DNA of 45,213 bases, taken from NCBI GenBank assembly GCA_002327725.1, contig DCXP01000022.1, forward strand, positions 277 through 45,489, written 5' to 3'. This document shows positions 31,665-40,662 of the stretch, piece by piece. This DNA is from Proteobacteria bacterium UBA2133. Its GTDB lineage: Bacteria > Pseudomonadota > Gammaproteobacteria > Arenicellales > UBA868. Positions within the stretch are counted from its first letter, which is position 1. Every line of letters begins with the position of its first letter. The notes below the pieces were generated by a model that saw only the letters and a list, made by a program, of their open reading frames with translations, ran no database searches and was not told the origin of the DNA. Both the position numbers and the translations under genes were made by a program.

Positions 31665-32924
31665 TCAGGTGGATTGGTCAGAAGGCATGTTGGGCCTCAT
31701 ACGCATGGCCGCAACGATCAGCAGTGCCCCCACTGATGCGAAAATCCCAAAGATGCTGCAGACCCGGTAGATGCTGAGTCCGGCATCCATCAGGACACCC
31801 ATGATAACGGGGCCAAGGGCCGAGGCCAGGACCATCAGCGCGAGATACAGGCTCTTGATAGCGCCAAGGTGTCTGGTGCCATAGAGCTCTGCCCACAGCG
31901 CAGACACCGAGGTGTGTATGAGTCCGGTGTGTACGCCCAGCATCAGCATATACGGGATGACCCAGAATGCATGATCGGCAACCGCGAGCATAAAGCAGCC
32001 TGCGGCCAGCGGGATCAGCATGACCTGGATCACTCGGACCGCGCGGAAGCGGTCGATGAGAGGGCCCGCCAGGAGTAGCGTGATGACCCCGGCGAGAGCA
32101 TAGAAGATATACGTGCCCGTAATCCATTCCCCGGACCATCCCTTGGCATGCGCGACATTCAGGTGGTGAAAGAAGAAAGCGGTCCCGATCAGCGATGAGG
32201 ACAGTATTCCCGGGCTCATCACATAAAACCGCAGGTCACGCAGCACCTGCCCACGTGTCCAGGAAACGGTATTGCCGGTTGCAGGGCCTTCTGCCGAGGA
32301 GAGCTGCTTGAGATACTGGCGGTGGAAGCGGCCATGATTGCTCAACAGCCAAAGGGTCGCGGGGATCAACGTCATCCCGATCAGGATTGCCGCACTGCCA
32401 TAGGTCCAGCGCCAGCCGACCACGGCGATAAGCACTACCGCGAGAAAGGGCAGCACGGCTTCGCCGACGCTGTAACCCAGGGAGGCAACGGCGATCGCGC
32501 GACCCCGGTCACGGTCAAAATACCGCGCCATACTGGTAATGGAAACGTGCGAGGCGAGTCCCTGGCCGGAGTGTCTCAGCAGAAAGATCGCCAGCACCAG
32601 CGTTATGGGTCCAGCCACCACCGAGATGTAGGCGCAGGCGGCAAGCAGCGCCAGGCCGACCGCAAGCGCATAGCCCGACAGCGAAAAGCGGTCAATCAGT
32701 GCGCCGGTAAAGGGCATCAGCAGGGCGCTTGTCAGCGTGCCGGCGAGATAAATGCTGCCCCAGAGCGTATGGCTTAAACCGAACTCCGCCTGGATCTGCG
32801 GCCCGAACACGCCGATAAAGTAGGTTTGGCCGAAACTTGAGTACACCGCCATCAGGAAACTGAACACCACCAGGCGAGCGTTGGTGACAAAAAGCTGTCG
32901 ATAGGCAGTGATCGGACTTTTCAC
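31665..32924 (-). CDS. Major facilitator superfamily transporter
   Basis: The 419-residue protein has twelve hydrophobic segments, and the MFS inter-helix motif appears as GALIDRFSLSG after segment 2 and GPLIDRFRAVRV after segment 8. QTYFIGVFGPQIQAEFGLSHT in the first half resembles the monocarboxylate/oxalate-type MFS. The substrate cannot be named. I start at GTG 32924 (VKSPITAYRQLFV), directly before the first membrane segment. The frame stays open to 33134, but that upstream part is proline/arginine-rich and would overlap the end of ppsA. No strong ribosome-binding site is visible at the GTG. Confidence 0.85.
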   Translation of the reverse strand: MKSPITAYRQLFVTNARLVVFSFLMAVYSSFGQTYFIGVFGPQIQAEFGLSHTLWGSIYLAGTLTSALLMPFTGALIDRFSLSGYALAVGLALLAACAYISVVAGPITLVLAIFLLRHSGQGLASHVSITSMARYFDRDRGRAIAVASLGYSVGEAVLPFLAVVLIAVVGWRWTYGSAAILIGMTLIPATLWLLSNHGRFHRQYLKQLSSAEGPATGNTVSWTRGQVLRDLRFYVMSPGILSSSLIGTAFFFHHLNVAHAKGWSGEWITGTYIFYALAGVITLLLAGPLIDRFRAVRVIQVMLIPLAAGCFMLAVADHAFWVIPYMLMLGVHTGLIHTSVSALWAELYGTRHLGAIKSLYLALMVLASALGPVIMGVLMDAGLSIYRVCSIFGIFASVGALLIVAAMRMRPNMPSDQST

Positions 32925-33063
32925 AGGTGACCAGGATTGAGACGCCCGGTTTCGGCTGATGGCCGGATGAGCGCGGGTTGTCGGCCGGTTCTTGAAACCA
33001 GCCGGGGCTGTCAGGAGGCGGACGATATCACAGGGGTCAAGCCGCGCCGGCGGGAGCAGGGGT

Positions 33064-35424
33064 TTAAACGGTTTCCCCCGCGAGGTAGAGCCAGGTCGGG
33101 ACGACACTGTCGGGATTAAGCGAGACGCTTTCAATTCCCTCGTCCATCAGCCAGCGGGCGAAATCCGGATGGTCCGAGGGTCCCTGACCACAGATGCCGA
33201 CATATTTTCCGGCGCTGCGACAGGCGGAGATAGCCTGGTGCAGTAGGACTTTCACGGCCTCATTGCGCTCGTCGAAGAGGTGCGCAATATCGCCGGAATC
33301 GCGATCGAGCCCCAATGCCAGTTGTGTGAGGTCATTGGAGCCGATCGAGAAACCGTCGAAGTGTTCCAGAAAGGCATCGGCCAGAAGGGCGTTTGCCGGG
33401 ATCTCGCACATCATGATCACTTTGAGCTCGTTGACGCCGCGTACAAGTCCATTGGCACCGAGCAGGGCGATGACTTCTTCGGCTTCTGCCAGCGTCCGGA
33501 CAAACGGCACCATCAGCCAGATGTTGGTCAGTCCCATGTCATCGCGGACGAACTTCAGCGCTTGGCATTCAAGTTCGAAGCAGTCGCGAAAACCCGGGTC
33601 GATGTAACGGGCGGCGCCGCGGAAACCGAGCATCGGGTTGTCTTCACGGGGCTCAAACTCCCGTCCGCCGATCATGTTGGCGTACTCGTTGGATTTGAAA
33701 TCGGAAAGCCGGACGATGACCGGTTTCGGGTGAAAGGCGGCGCCGATGTGGGAGACGCCTTCGGCGAGTTTTTTCACGTAAAAGTCAACGGGGCTTTCAT
33801 AGCCCGCCATCACCCGGTCGACATCGGCCTTGATATCGGATTCCAGCCCGTCATAGTTGAGCAGGGCCTTGGGGTGAACGCCGATGGTGTTGTTGATGAT
33901 GAACTCCAGCCGGGCCAGTCCAACGCCGGCATTGGGCAGTCCCTGAAAATCGAAAGCCCGCTCGGGGTTGCCGATATTCATACTGATCTTGAAGGGCAAC
34001 TCGGGCATGTCGGCAAGGTCGATCCGCTCGACCTCAAAGTCAAGTTGTCCCTGGTATACCCGGCCGGTATCGCCTTCCGCGCATGAGACGGTGACGGCGA
34101 GGCCTTCGGTAAGTGCAGAGGTTGCCTTGCCGCAGCCGACAACTGCCGGAATGCCGAGTTCGCGGGCAATAATGGCGGCATGGCAGGTGCGTCCGCCCCG
34201 GTTGGTGACAATCGCACCTGCGCGCTTCATAACGGGCTCCCAGTCCGGATCGGTCATATCGGTCACCAGGATGTCGCCGGCGACGACCTTGTCGAGGTCT
34301 TTGACTGAAGGCACGACGCGAACCGCGCCCGATCCGATGCGGCTGCCGATGCTGCGTCCTTCGCAGAGCACCGGACCGGTCCCGTTAAGCCGGTAGCGCT
34401 CCAGCACCTGCCTGTGGTTTCGGCTCTGGACGGTTTCCGGCCGCGCCTGAAGAATAAAGAGCCGATCCGTCTCGCCATCAAGCCCCCACTCGATATCCAT
34501 CGGCTTGCCATAGTGCGCTTCAATGGTGATCGCCATGCCGGCCAGCGCCTCAACCTGATCATCCGTCAGCGAGAAGCGGCTTTGTTCCTCGGCCGAGGTA
34601 TCCACGGTTTTCACCGGTGCTGTCTCATTGGGGTCCGCATAGACCATCTTGATCAGTTTGCTGCCAAGGTGCCTTCGGGTGATGGCCGGTTTATTGTTCT
34701 TCAGGGTGGGTTTGTGTACGTAGAACTCATCGGGGTTCACCGCACCCTGCACAACACATTCCCCAAGGCCGAGACTTGCCGTGATAAAGACCGCGTCGGC
34801 GAAGCCCGATTCGGTGTCCAGGGTGAAAGCGACACCGCTTGCGCCGATATCGCTTCGGACCATGCGCTGTATTCCCGCCGAGATGGCCACCTGGGCATGA
34901 TCAAAACCCTGGTGCACGCGGTAGGCAATCGCCCGGTCATTAAACAATGACGCAAAGACGTCACGCACTGCGGCAAGAACATTATCGATACCCCGGACAT
35001 TAAGGAAACTTTCCTGCTGACCGGCAAAAGAAGCCTCGGGCAGATCCTCGGCGGTGGCCGATGAGCGAACCGCGACCGCAATATTTTCCCCAAGCTGCGC
35101 GTAGTGCTGGCTGATTTCCCGGGTCAGTATCTCCGGCAGGGGTGTCTCGATGATCCAGCTGCGGATCCGCCCACCCGTTGCCGTCAGTTGCGAGATGTCA
35201 TCGACATCCAGTTGCGCGAGTTGTGCGTCGATTCGTCCCCCGAGACCATCGTGATTGAGAAACGCCCGGTAGGCATCGGCGGTAGTGGCGAAACCTTCGG
35301 GCACTGAAATACCGGCGTGGTCAAGCCGGCTGATCATCTCTCCGAGCGATGCGTTTTTGCCGCCCACGGTCGGAACCGCATCCATGCCGAGCTCGGTGAA
35401 CGGAATGACACGGGTACCTGTCAC
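33064..35424 (-). CDS. ppsA: Phosphoenolpyruvate synthase
   Basis: The 786-residue enzyme has the PEP-synthase domain order. First is an N-terminal ATP-binding domain (VPTVGGKNASLGEMI; VRSSATAEDLPEASFAGQQE). Then comes the swivelling phosphohistidine domain with H415 in GGRTCHAAIIARELG. A C-terminal PEP/pyruvate barrel ends with FSIGSNDLTQLALGLDRD and the catalytic-cysteine segment GICGQGPSD. It converts pyruvate and ATP to PEP, AMP and phosphate in gluconeogenesis. The GTG start at 35424 has AGGAG about 13 nt upstream, a long spacing. The divergent neighbour encodes its regulator PpsR, which strongly supports the call. Confidence 0.96.
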   Translation of the reverse strand: MTGTRVIPFTELGMDAVPTVGGKNASLGEMISRLDHAGISVPEGFATTADAYRAFLNHDGLGGRIDAQLAQLDVDDISQLTATGGRIRSWIIETPLPEILTREISQHYAQLGENIAVAVRSSATAEDLPEASFAGQQESFLNVRGIDNVLAAVRDVFASLFNDRAIAYRVHQGFDHAQVAISAGIQRMVRSDIGASGVAFTLDTESGFADAVFITASLGLGECVVQGAVNPDEFYVHKPTLKNNKPAITRRHLGSKLIKMVYADPNETAPVKTVDTSAEEQSRFSLTDDQVEALAGMAITIEAHYGKPMDIEWGLDGETDRLFILQARPETVQSRNHRQVLERYRLNGTGPVLCEGRSIGSRIGSGAVRVVPSVKDLDKVVAGDILVTDMTDPDWEPVMKRAGAIVTNRGGRTCHAAIIARELGIPAVVGCGKATSALTEGLAVTVSCAEGDTGRVYQGQLDFEVERIDLADMPELPFKISMNIGNPERAFDFQGLPNAGVGLARLEFIINNTIGVHPKALLNYDGLESDIKADVDRVMAGYESPVDFYVKKLAEGVSHIGAAFHPKPVIVRLSDFKSNEYANMIGGREFEPREDNPMLGFRGAARYIDPGFRDCFELECQALKFVRDDMGLTNIWLMVPFVRTLAEAEEVIALLGANGLVRGVNELKVIMMCEIPANALLADAFLEHFDGFSIGSNDLTQLALGLDRDSGDIAHLFDERNEAVKVLLHQAISACRSAGKYVGICGQGPSDHPDFARWLMDEGIESVSLNPDSVVPTWLYLAGETV

Positions 35425-35430
35425 GATGAT

Positions 35431-35458
35431 CTGACTACTCCTGCAGATATGCTATACA
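35431..35458 (+). promoter_or_regulatory. Promoter of ppsR in the ppsA-ppsR divergent region
   Basis: In the 72-nt divergent gap, an extended -10 element TG-C-TATACA (35450-35458) lies 16 nt after CTGACT (35431-35436), a 4/6 match to the -35 box. The ppsR start is about 38 nt downstream. The matching ppsA promoter must overlap this region or the ppsR 5' end but is not obvious by eye. Confidence 0.5.
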
Positions 35459-35496
35459 TTCGGCATCCGCCTGATGACAGCGACGGGGAAACGAAA

Positions 35497-36327
35497 ATGA
35501 GTCTTGCGAAACGATCGGTATTTGTGGTCTCGGACCGCACCGGCCTGACGGCTGAAGAATTGGCCCGAAGTCTGTTGACGCAGTTTCCACAGGTTCATTT
35601 TGTGACCACGGTCCTCCCTTTTGTCGACTCGGATGATAAATTGAATGACGCGCTTCGCCAAATCAACCAGAGCAGCGAGAACGATGGGCCACGGCCCATT
35701 GTTTTTGTGACCTTTGTCAATGCCGATTACCGTAAGCAGATCGATCAGGCCAACGCCCTGGTGGTGGATGTTTTCAGTTCTTTTATGGGTACGCTCTCCC
35801 GGGAGCTGAATGTGGTTCCGAGCTGGCAGCCCGGATACAGTCACGGCGTCACCGACCCGCTGCGCTACAACTCGCGTATCGACGCGGTCCATTTTGCGAT
35901 GGACTGTGACGACGGGGTTAACCCCGATGCCTATGATCAGGCGAACATGATCCTGATCGGTGTATCCCGCAGTGGGAAAACCCCCACCTGTGTCTACCTC
36001 GCCATGCATTTCGGACTTTACTGTGCCAACTATCCGCTGACCGACGATGACTTTCTCGATGACGGACTGCCGCAGGTATTGCGCCCCTATCGCGAGCGCC
36101 TGTTCGGCCTGACGATAGATTCCCGGAGACTGCATGAGATCCGTGAGAAACGCCGCCCCGGCAGTGCCTACGCAAAGCTGGCCCAGTGCCAACTTGAGGT
36201 GCGGCGCGCGGAAGGCCTTTACCGGCATCACGGAATCAAGACTTCGGACACCTCGGGGATTTCCGTTGAGGAGATCGCCACGACAGTCCTGCAGCAAAGC
36301 GGTATCCACCGCGAACTGCTGGGCTAG
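35497..36327 (+). CDS. ppsR: PEP synthase regulatory protein (bifunctional kinase/pyrophosphorylase)
   Basis: The 276-residue protein is a DUF299/Kinase-PPPase family member. It starts with RSVFVVSDRTGLTAEELARSLL and has the P-loop-like GVSRSGKT at residues 155-162, followed by PTCVYLAMHFG. PpsR inactivates PEP synthase by ADP-dependent phosphorylation of a threonine next to the catalytic histidine, and reverses this with phosphate. ATG 35497 has GGGGA as ribosome-binding site; the frame is open upstream to 35317, but that part would overlap ppsA on the other strand. rimO follows after 20 nt. Confidence 0.94.
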   Translation: MSLAKRSVFVVSDRTGLTAEELARSLLTQFPQVHFVTTVLPFVDSDDKLNDALRQINQSSENDGPRPIVFVTFVNADYRKQIDQANALVVDVFSSFMGTLSRELNVVPSWQPGYSHGVTDPLRYNSRIDAVHFAMDCDDGVNPDAYDQANMILIGVSRSGKTPTCVYLAMHFGLYCANYPLTDDDFLDDGLPQVLRPYRERLFGLTIDSRRLHEIREKRRPGSAYAKLAQCQLEVRRAEGLYRHHGIKTSDTSGISVEEIATTVLQQSGIHRELLG

Positions 36328-36347
36328 CGGTAATCGATGGAGGCCAG

Positions 36348-37664
36348 GTGACGCGTCCCACTGTCGGCTTTGTCAGTCTTGGCTGCGCCAAAGCAACCGT
36401 GGACTCCGAGCGGATCCTCACCCAACTGAGGGCCGAGGGCTACGGGTTTTCTGAGATCTATGACCATGCTGATGTCGTGGTGGTGAACACCTGCGGTTTT
36501 ATTGACGCGGCAGTGGAAGAATCACTTGCCACGATAGATGAAGCCATGAGCGCCAATGGCCGGGTGATCGTGACCGGATGCCTGGGTGCCCGGGCCGAGA
36601 TGCTTAGGGAAAAGTTTCCGGATCTTCTGGCGGTTACAGGGCCCGAGGATACCGAAAGCGTGATGTCTGCAGTGCACGCAAGTGCGCCGCCATTGCAAGA
36701 GCCGCTCTATCATCTCTTGCCTCCCGGAGGCGTCAAGCTGACGCCGCGCCATTACGCCTATCTCAAGATTTCCGAAGGGTGTAATCACAGGTGCAGTTTC
36801 TGCATTATCCCAACCATGCGCGGACGTCTCGCCAGCCGGGATCCGAGTGACGTTCTGGTCGAGGCAGGGCAGTTGGTCGAGGCAGGGGTCAGCGAACTGC
36901 TGGTGGTGTCCCAGGATACCAGCGCCTACGGTGTGGATCTGAAAAAGCATGCGGACCTGATGACCGGGGAAGCGTTGCGCCCGGATGTCACCAGTCTCGC
37001 GAGAGCGCTGGGGGAACTGGGCGTGTGGGTGCGGCTGCATTATGTATACCCTTATCCGCACGTCGATGACCTGGTCACATTGATGGCTGACGGTCTTGTG
37101 CTGCCCTATCTCGATGTGCCGTTCCAGCACGCAAGCCCGCGTATCCTGGGAATGATGAAACGCCCGGCAAGCGGGGAGGATAACCTGGCGCGGATTCAGT
37201 CCTGGCGTCAGCGATGCCCCGGGCTTGCGATCCGCAGCACATTCATCGTCGGTTTTCCCGGCGAGACAGAAGACGACTTTTCGCAGTTGCTCGCATTTCT
37301 GCACGAGGCACAGCTCGACCGGGTGGGTTGCTTCGTTTATTCGCCGGTTTCCGGTGCGCGCGCCAATGACCTGCCGGACCCGGTAGACGCTTCCCTGGCG
37401 CAGCAGCGCTATGCAGCACTGATGCAGGTTCAGGCCGAGGTGTCGAAGGCGCGTCTGCAAAACCGGGTGGGCTCGCAATGCGTGGTGGTAATTGATGAGG
37501 TCGACGGCGACGGCGCCCTTGGGCGCAGTTATGCCGAGTCGCCCGAAGTCGACGGGGTGATCCGCTTGTCCGATACGGCGGGGCTTGCGGTGGGTCAACG
37601 GGTCGAGGTGAAAATCACGGGGTACGACGCACACGATCTCAGCGCCTCGGTTCTCAATTCCTGA
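36348..37664 (+). CDS. rimO: Ribosomal protein S12 methylthiotransferase
   Basis: The 438-residue radical-SAM enzyme has three domains. The N-terminal UPF0004 domain holds the auxiliary-cluster cysteines C13, C49 and C78 (SLGCAKATVDSE, VNTCGF, VTGCLGAR). The radical-SAM core has C145-x3-C149-x2-C152 in GCNHRCSFCIIP. A C-terminal TRAM domain binds RNA or S12. LGCAKATVDSE and the absence of a long N-terminal extension favour RimO over MiaB. It methylthiolates Asp88 of S12. The start is GTG 36348, with GGAGG 4 nt upstream. Confidence 0.95.
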   Translation: MTRPTVGFVSLGCAKATVDSERILTQLRAEGYGFSEIYDHADVVVVNTCGFIDAAVEESLATIDEAMSANGRVIVTGCLGARAEMLREKFPDLLAVTGPEDTESVMSAVHASAPPLQEPLYHLLPPGGVKLTPRHYAYLKISEGCNHRCSFCIIPTMRGRLASRDPSDVLVEAGQLVEAGVSELLVVSQDTSAYGVDLKKHADLMTGEALRPDVTSLARALGELGVWVRLHYVYPYPHVDDLVTLMADGLVLPYLDVPFQHASPRILGMMKRPASGEDNLARIQSWRQRCPGLAIRSTFIVGFPGETEDDFSQLLAFLHEAQLDRVGCFVYSPVSGARANDLPDPVDASLAQQRYAALMQVQAEVSKARLQNRVGSQCVVVIDEVDGDGALGRSYAESPEVDGVIRLSDTAGLAVGQRVEVKITGYDAHDLSASVLNS

Positions 37665-37712
37665 CAGCAGATGAACTGGGGCCTCGGCTCGCGCCCTGTT
37701 GGTCCCTGATAT

Positions 37713-37740
37713 TTGACAATATGAGAAAATTCCATAATAT
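37713..37740 (+). promoter_or_regulatory. Candidate promoter of tupBA
   Basis: The AT-rich gap after rimO contains TTGACA (37713-37718) and, after 16 nt, TAATAT (37735-37740; 4/6 to the -10 box). An overlapping CATAAT (37733-37738) fits the -10 better but with only a 14-nt spacer. The spacer and -10 form a loose dyad (AATATG ... CATAATATT) that could be bound by the regulator encoded downstream. The prediction rests on pattern only. Confidence 0.45.
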
Positions 37741-37769
37741 TGCCCTAAGGACGGAAAAAAAACATATAA

Positions 37770-38492
37770 ATGCAGGAATTATCGAGTTCTTTCTCCATCG
37801 CGTTTTCGTTGATCGGCACGCTGGATGCAGATCTTCTTGAGATCGTTGGGCTTTCCCTGAAAGTCAGCCTCTCGGCGGTGGGACTTTCGCTATTGATCGG
37901 ACTGCCGGCAGGGGCCGCCATCGCCATCGGCCGCTTCCGCGGCCGCTTCAGCCTGATGGTGATCAGCAACTCGCTGATGGGCATGCCGCCCGTGGTCATC
38001 GGCCTGCTGGTATATCTTGCCCTCTCGCGGGCAGGTCCGTTTGGGGTACTCGGGCTGCTTTATACACCCACCGCGATGGTGATTGCCCAGACGCTGCTGA
38101 TCACACCTATCGTGATCGCGCTCGCCAGGCAGACCATCGAGGAATTGAATTCAGAGTACGCCGAATATTTTGCCTCCATCGCCATCAGCCTGGGATATCG
38201 GGTCATCACCTTGCTCTGGGAAGGGCGTTTCGGGCTCCTGACGGTTTGCCTCGCCGGTTTTGGCAGGGCCATCTCGGAAGTGGGTGCTGTGATGATTGTC
38301 GGCGGCAACATCGATCATCTAACCCGGGTCATGACCACCGCAATCGCGTTGGAAACGTCAAAGGGTGATCTGGAACTCGCGATGGCGCTCGGGATCATCC
38401 TGATGTTGCTGGCACTCATGGTCAATCTCCTGCTGGCCTTCATCCGCCCGGCAGAGGCTTTCGGCAAAAAGAGCGCAGCAGCTACTTATTGA
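37770..38492 (+). CDS. tupB: Tungstate ABC transporter, permease
   Basis: The 240-residue inner-membrane protein has about five or six hydrophobic segments and the TupB/WtpB-like sequence GMPPVVIGLLVYLALSRAGP. An EAA-type loop follows (IEELNSEYAEYFASIAISLG), then GRAISEVGAVMIVGGNIDHLTRVMTT. It pairs with TupA to import tungstate. Sulfate/molybdate permeases (CysT, ModB) share the fold but not the IxEVGAVMIVGGNI region typical of TupB. It opens a two-gene unit; no ATPase gene is adjacent. Confidence 0.9.
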   Translation: MQELSSSFSIAFSLIGTLDADLLEIVGLSLKVSLSAVGLSLLIGLPAGAAIAIGRFRGRFSLMVISNSLMGMPPVVIGLLVYLALSRAGPFGVLGLLYTPTAMVIAQTLLITPIVIALARQTIEELNSEYAEYFASIAISLGYRVITLLWEGRFGLLTVCLAGFGRAISEVGAVMIVGGNIDHLTRVMTTAIALETSKGDLELAMALGIILMLLALMVNLLLAFIRPAEAFGKKSAAATY

Positions 38493-38519
38493 GCCGGCAA
38501 CGGCTAGGAGAGGGCAATC

Positions 38520-39386
38520 ATGTATCAGCGGTTTGCGCAAGCGAAGGCTGACGGTCCGATAAGCCGGCCGGTGCTGTGGCGCATGCTTGTGACGGGAGTG
38601 CTGCTCGCCGGCCTGCCGTTCTTGGCGCTAGCCGATCGTGCCGGGATTGTCATCCAGTCGACGACATCCACCGCCAACTCCGGTCTTTATGATCATCTTC
38701 TGCCGCTTTTTGAGAAGGCGCATGACATTAAGGTCAATGTGGTTGCGGTAGGAACCGGGCAGGCCATCAGGAACGCCGCCCGCGGCGATGGTGATGTCCT
38801 GCTGGTCCATGCCGAATCTGATGAGAAAGAGTTTGTACGCGACGGCTGGGGTGTGAGGCGCTTTGATCTTATGTTCAACGACTTTGTCCTGGTGGGTCCT
38901 GCATCCGACCCAGCGTCACTGTCAGAGGCGGAAAACGTGCGTGATGCATTGGTACGTATCAGTCGTGAAAAGGCACTTTTTGCTTCCCGTGGCGATGATT
39001 CCGGCACACACAAAAAGGAACTGGCGTTATGGGACGCGGCGGGAATCGATCCATCCGACGCCAGTCGGGACTGGTACCGTGAGACCGGTTCGGGCATGGG
39101 CGCAACCTTGAATATCGCGGTGGGGATGGGCGCCTATTGCCTGACAGACCGTGCCACCTGGATCAGCTTTGCCAACAAACGGGGACTGAAGGTTCTATAT
39201 GAAGATGATCCGCCGCTGTTTAACCAGTACGGGATTATTCTGATCAACCCGAAGCGCCATCCCCATGTTAATGCCCTGGCCGGTCAAAAGTTCATCGACT
39301 GGATGATCGGCAAGGAAGGCCAGAGGGCAATCGCGAGTTTCCGCAGCGGCGGTCAGCAGCTGTTCTTTCCCAATGCCTCGCCTTAA
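38520..39386 (+). CDS. tupA: Tungstate ABC transporter, periplasmic binding protein
   Basis: The 288-residue protein has a signal peptide (VTGVLLAGLPFLALA, cleavage before DRAG). The mature start carries the TupA oxyanion motif STTSTANSGLYDHLLP, then VGTGQAIRNAARGDGDVLLVHA and SRGDDSGTHKKELALW. TupA binds tungstate with much higher affinity than molybdate. AGGAG near 38507 is a good ribosome-binding site for ATG 38520. The gene lies 27 nt after tupB; many systems have the order A-B-C. Import of tungsten fits the AOR encoded at 6580-8412. Confidence 0.93.
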   Translation: MYQRFAQAKADGPISRPVLWRMLVTGVLLAGLPFLALADRAGIVIQSTTSTANSGLYDHLLPLFEKAHDIKVNVVAVGTGQAIRNAARGDGDVLLVHAESDEKEFVRDGWGVRRFDLMFNDFVLVGPASDPASLSEAENVRDALVRISREKALFASRGDDSGTHKKELALWDAAGIDPSDASRDWYRETGSGMGATLNIAVGMGAYCLTDRATWISFANKRGLKVLYEDDPPLFNQYGIILINPKRHPHVNALAGQKFIDWMIGKEGQRAIASFRSGGQQLFFPNASP

Positions 39387-39418
39387 GCGGTGCCCGGCCT
39401 GATAAAGGGCAAACTCCT

Positions 39419-40306
39419 TCAGCCGTTGAAGTGCACCGTGCCGAGGCCCTTGGTGTCATAGCCAGACAGGGATCTCGCTTTGGCATGAAAACTGGATGAA
39501 GCACAGAACTGTGTCAGCGCCTGCAAAGACGGGTCAAACCATGCCCGACGGCGTACCAGAAGGTCAAAGCGCTCCCGGATGAGCGGCACAAAACCCAGTC
39601 GATAGCGTTGTGCGAGGGCCTTAAGCCCGAGCGCCGCATCGGCCAGGTTCTCCAGGACCGCTGACGCGGCCTCGGTCTCGGTATGTGCCTCGGTGGAAAA
39701 GTCGATGCTGGACGCCGAAATCCCCTCACGGCTGACAAGGTGATCCAGCAGTATCTGGCTGCCGGTGCCGGGCAGGCGCCTGACTATGCGCCGGCCGGAC
39801 AGATCAGCGACGCCGCTAATCACATTTTCCTGATCCGGCTGTACGACCAGCCCGCGCTGGCGCCAGCAGAACTCAACCAGCACAACATCCTGGCCGTCGA
39901 AGCGCTGACGGACCGTATCGATGTTCCACCCATCAACTGCGGGTTCATAGATATGCATGCCGGTTGCGATTCCGTCTCTATGTGAAAAACGGTCAAGCCC
40001 GTCGATACTCCCGCCGAAATGGCTGGCAATTGCACAGCCGGACTCTTTCAGCGCCCACTCCAGGAGCGGATCATGGCTGCCCAGGATGACGTTGGGCTCA
40101 GTGCCTGTATCCGCTGCGGTGCCGGGGCCCGTGCGGCTCGCGGCCAGCCAGATTTCAATGGCGGCCCTTGGGAAGAGCAGTTTTCCAGTAGCCTTGGTAC
40201 AGGGGATCCGCTGGTTGGCGACGAGGTCGTAGACCTTTCGCTCCTTGACCCGAAGCAGTTGCGCCACTTCGCGGGTGGTCAGAAAGTCACCAGTAGAAGA
40301 TTCCAT
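39419..40306 (-). CDS. HTH regulator with periplasmic-binding-protein-like sensor domain, probably tungstate/molybdate responsive
   Basis: The 295-residue protein begins with an excisionase/MerR-type helix-turn-helix (residues about 8-56: FLTTREVAQLLRVKERKVYD, with an arginine/lysine wing). A PBP-like domain of about 220 residues then resembles the sensor found fused to such helices next to molybdate and tungstate transporters (NVILGSHDPLLEWAL; PGTGSQILLDHLV; FVPLIRERFDLLV). It would sense oxyanion or cofactor status and regulate tupBA, which converge on it. The start is uncertain: ATG 40306 (MESSTGDF) begins just before the HTH, while ATG 40336 would add ten residues; neither has a clear ribosome-binding site. 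Confidence 0.8.
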   Translation of the reverse strand: MESSTGDFLTTREVAQLLRVKERKVYDLVANQRIPCTKATGKLLFPRAAIEIWLAASRTGPGTAADTGTEPNVILGSHDPLLEWALKESGCAIASHFGGSIDGLDRFSHRDGIATGMHIYEPAVDGWNIDTVRQRFDGQDVVLVEFCWRQRGLVVQPDQENVISGVADLSGRRIVRRLPGTGSQILLDHLVSREGISASSIDFSTEAHTETEAASAVLENLADAALGLKALAQRYRLGFVPLIRERFDLLVRRRAWFDPSLQALTQFCASSSFHAKARSLSGYDTKGLGTVHFNG

Positions 40307-40662
40307 GGGCAGAGGTTTTGCCGAGTCCTGCGCCATTATGCCGTATGTCCAGCCGATGTAGTGTGCGACGTCCCAATGGCCAGTTGACGGCATTCTCTAA
40401 ATTTCCATCGGCCGGCGTGTTTGGGCGGTTAGAATGGAACCGCCGTTTCCCGCGTGAACCGTTAATGCCTTGAACCGAAGCAGATGGAATACCCGGTACC
40501 GGATTCACCGGATTCGCCGCCGGCGCTCCTGCGACTTCGATCGCTATAACCCGCAGATACCGCTGCCGTTTTCCCAGTCTTTCCGCCCGGAGGGTTCTGT
40601 GAAAGACCGTCGCGAAATCCGGGGAGTGCGTTGAGACCCGTGCTATACCGCTGCCCACTGTA
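40307..40662. other. Divergent intergenic region
   Basis: About 356 nt separate the HTH regulator (minus) from the exchanger gene (plus). I see no gene, RNA or strong repeat here. Part of it may code for a longer regulator N-terminus. The promoters of both flanking genes must lie here, but I cannot point to good -35/-10 pairs. Confidence 0.4.

Noticed and set aside
30636..31736. 366-codon plus-strand frame opposite srkA
   Set aside because: The minus strand encodes a complete SrkA-type kinase with HGDCHRGN; the plus-strand translation resembles no family.
32925..33134. N-terminal extension of the MFS transporter by 70 residues
   Set aside because: The extra part is proline/arginine-rich, overlaps the end of ppsA and precedes a normal MFS start at GTG 32924.
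35452..36309. 285-codon minus-strand frame opposite ppsR
   Set aside because: PpsR is complete on the other strand and is supported by its divergent ppsA neighbour.
36522..37634. 370-codon minus-strand frame inside rimO
   Set aside because: RimO cysteines and motifs are intact on the plus strand; the antisense frame is a codon-bias shadow.
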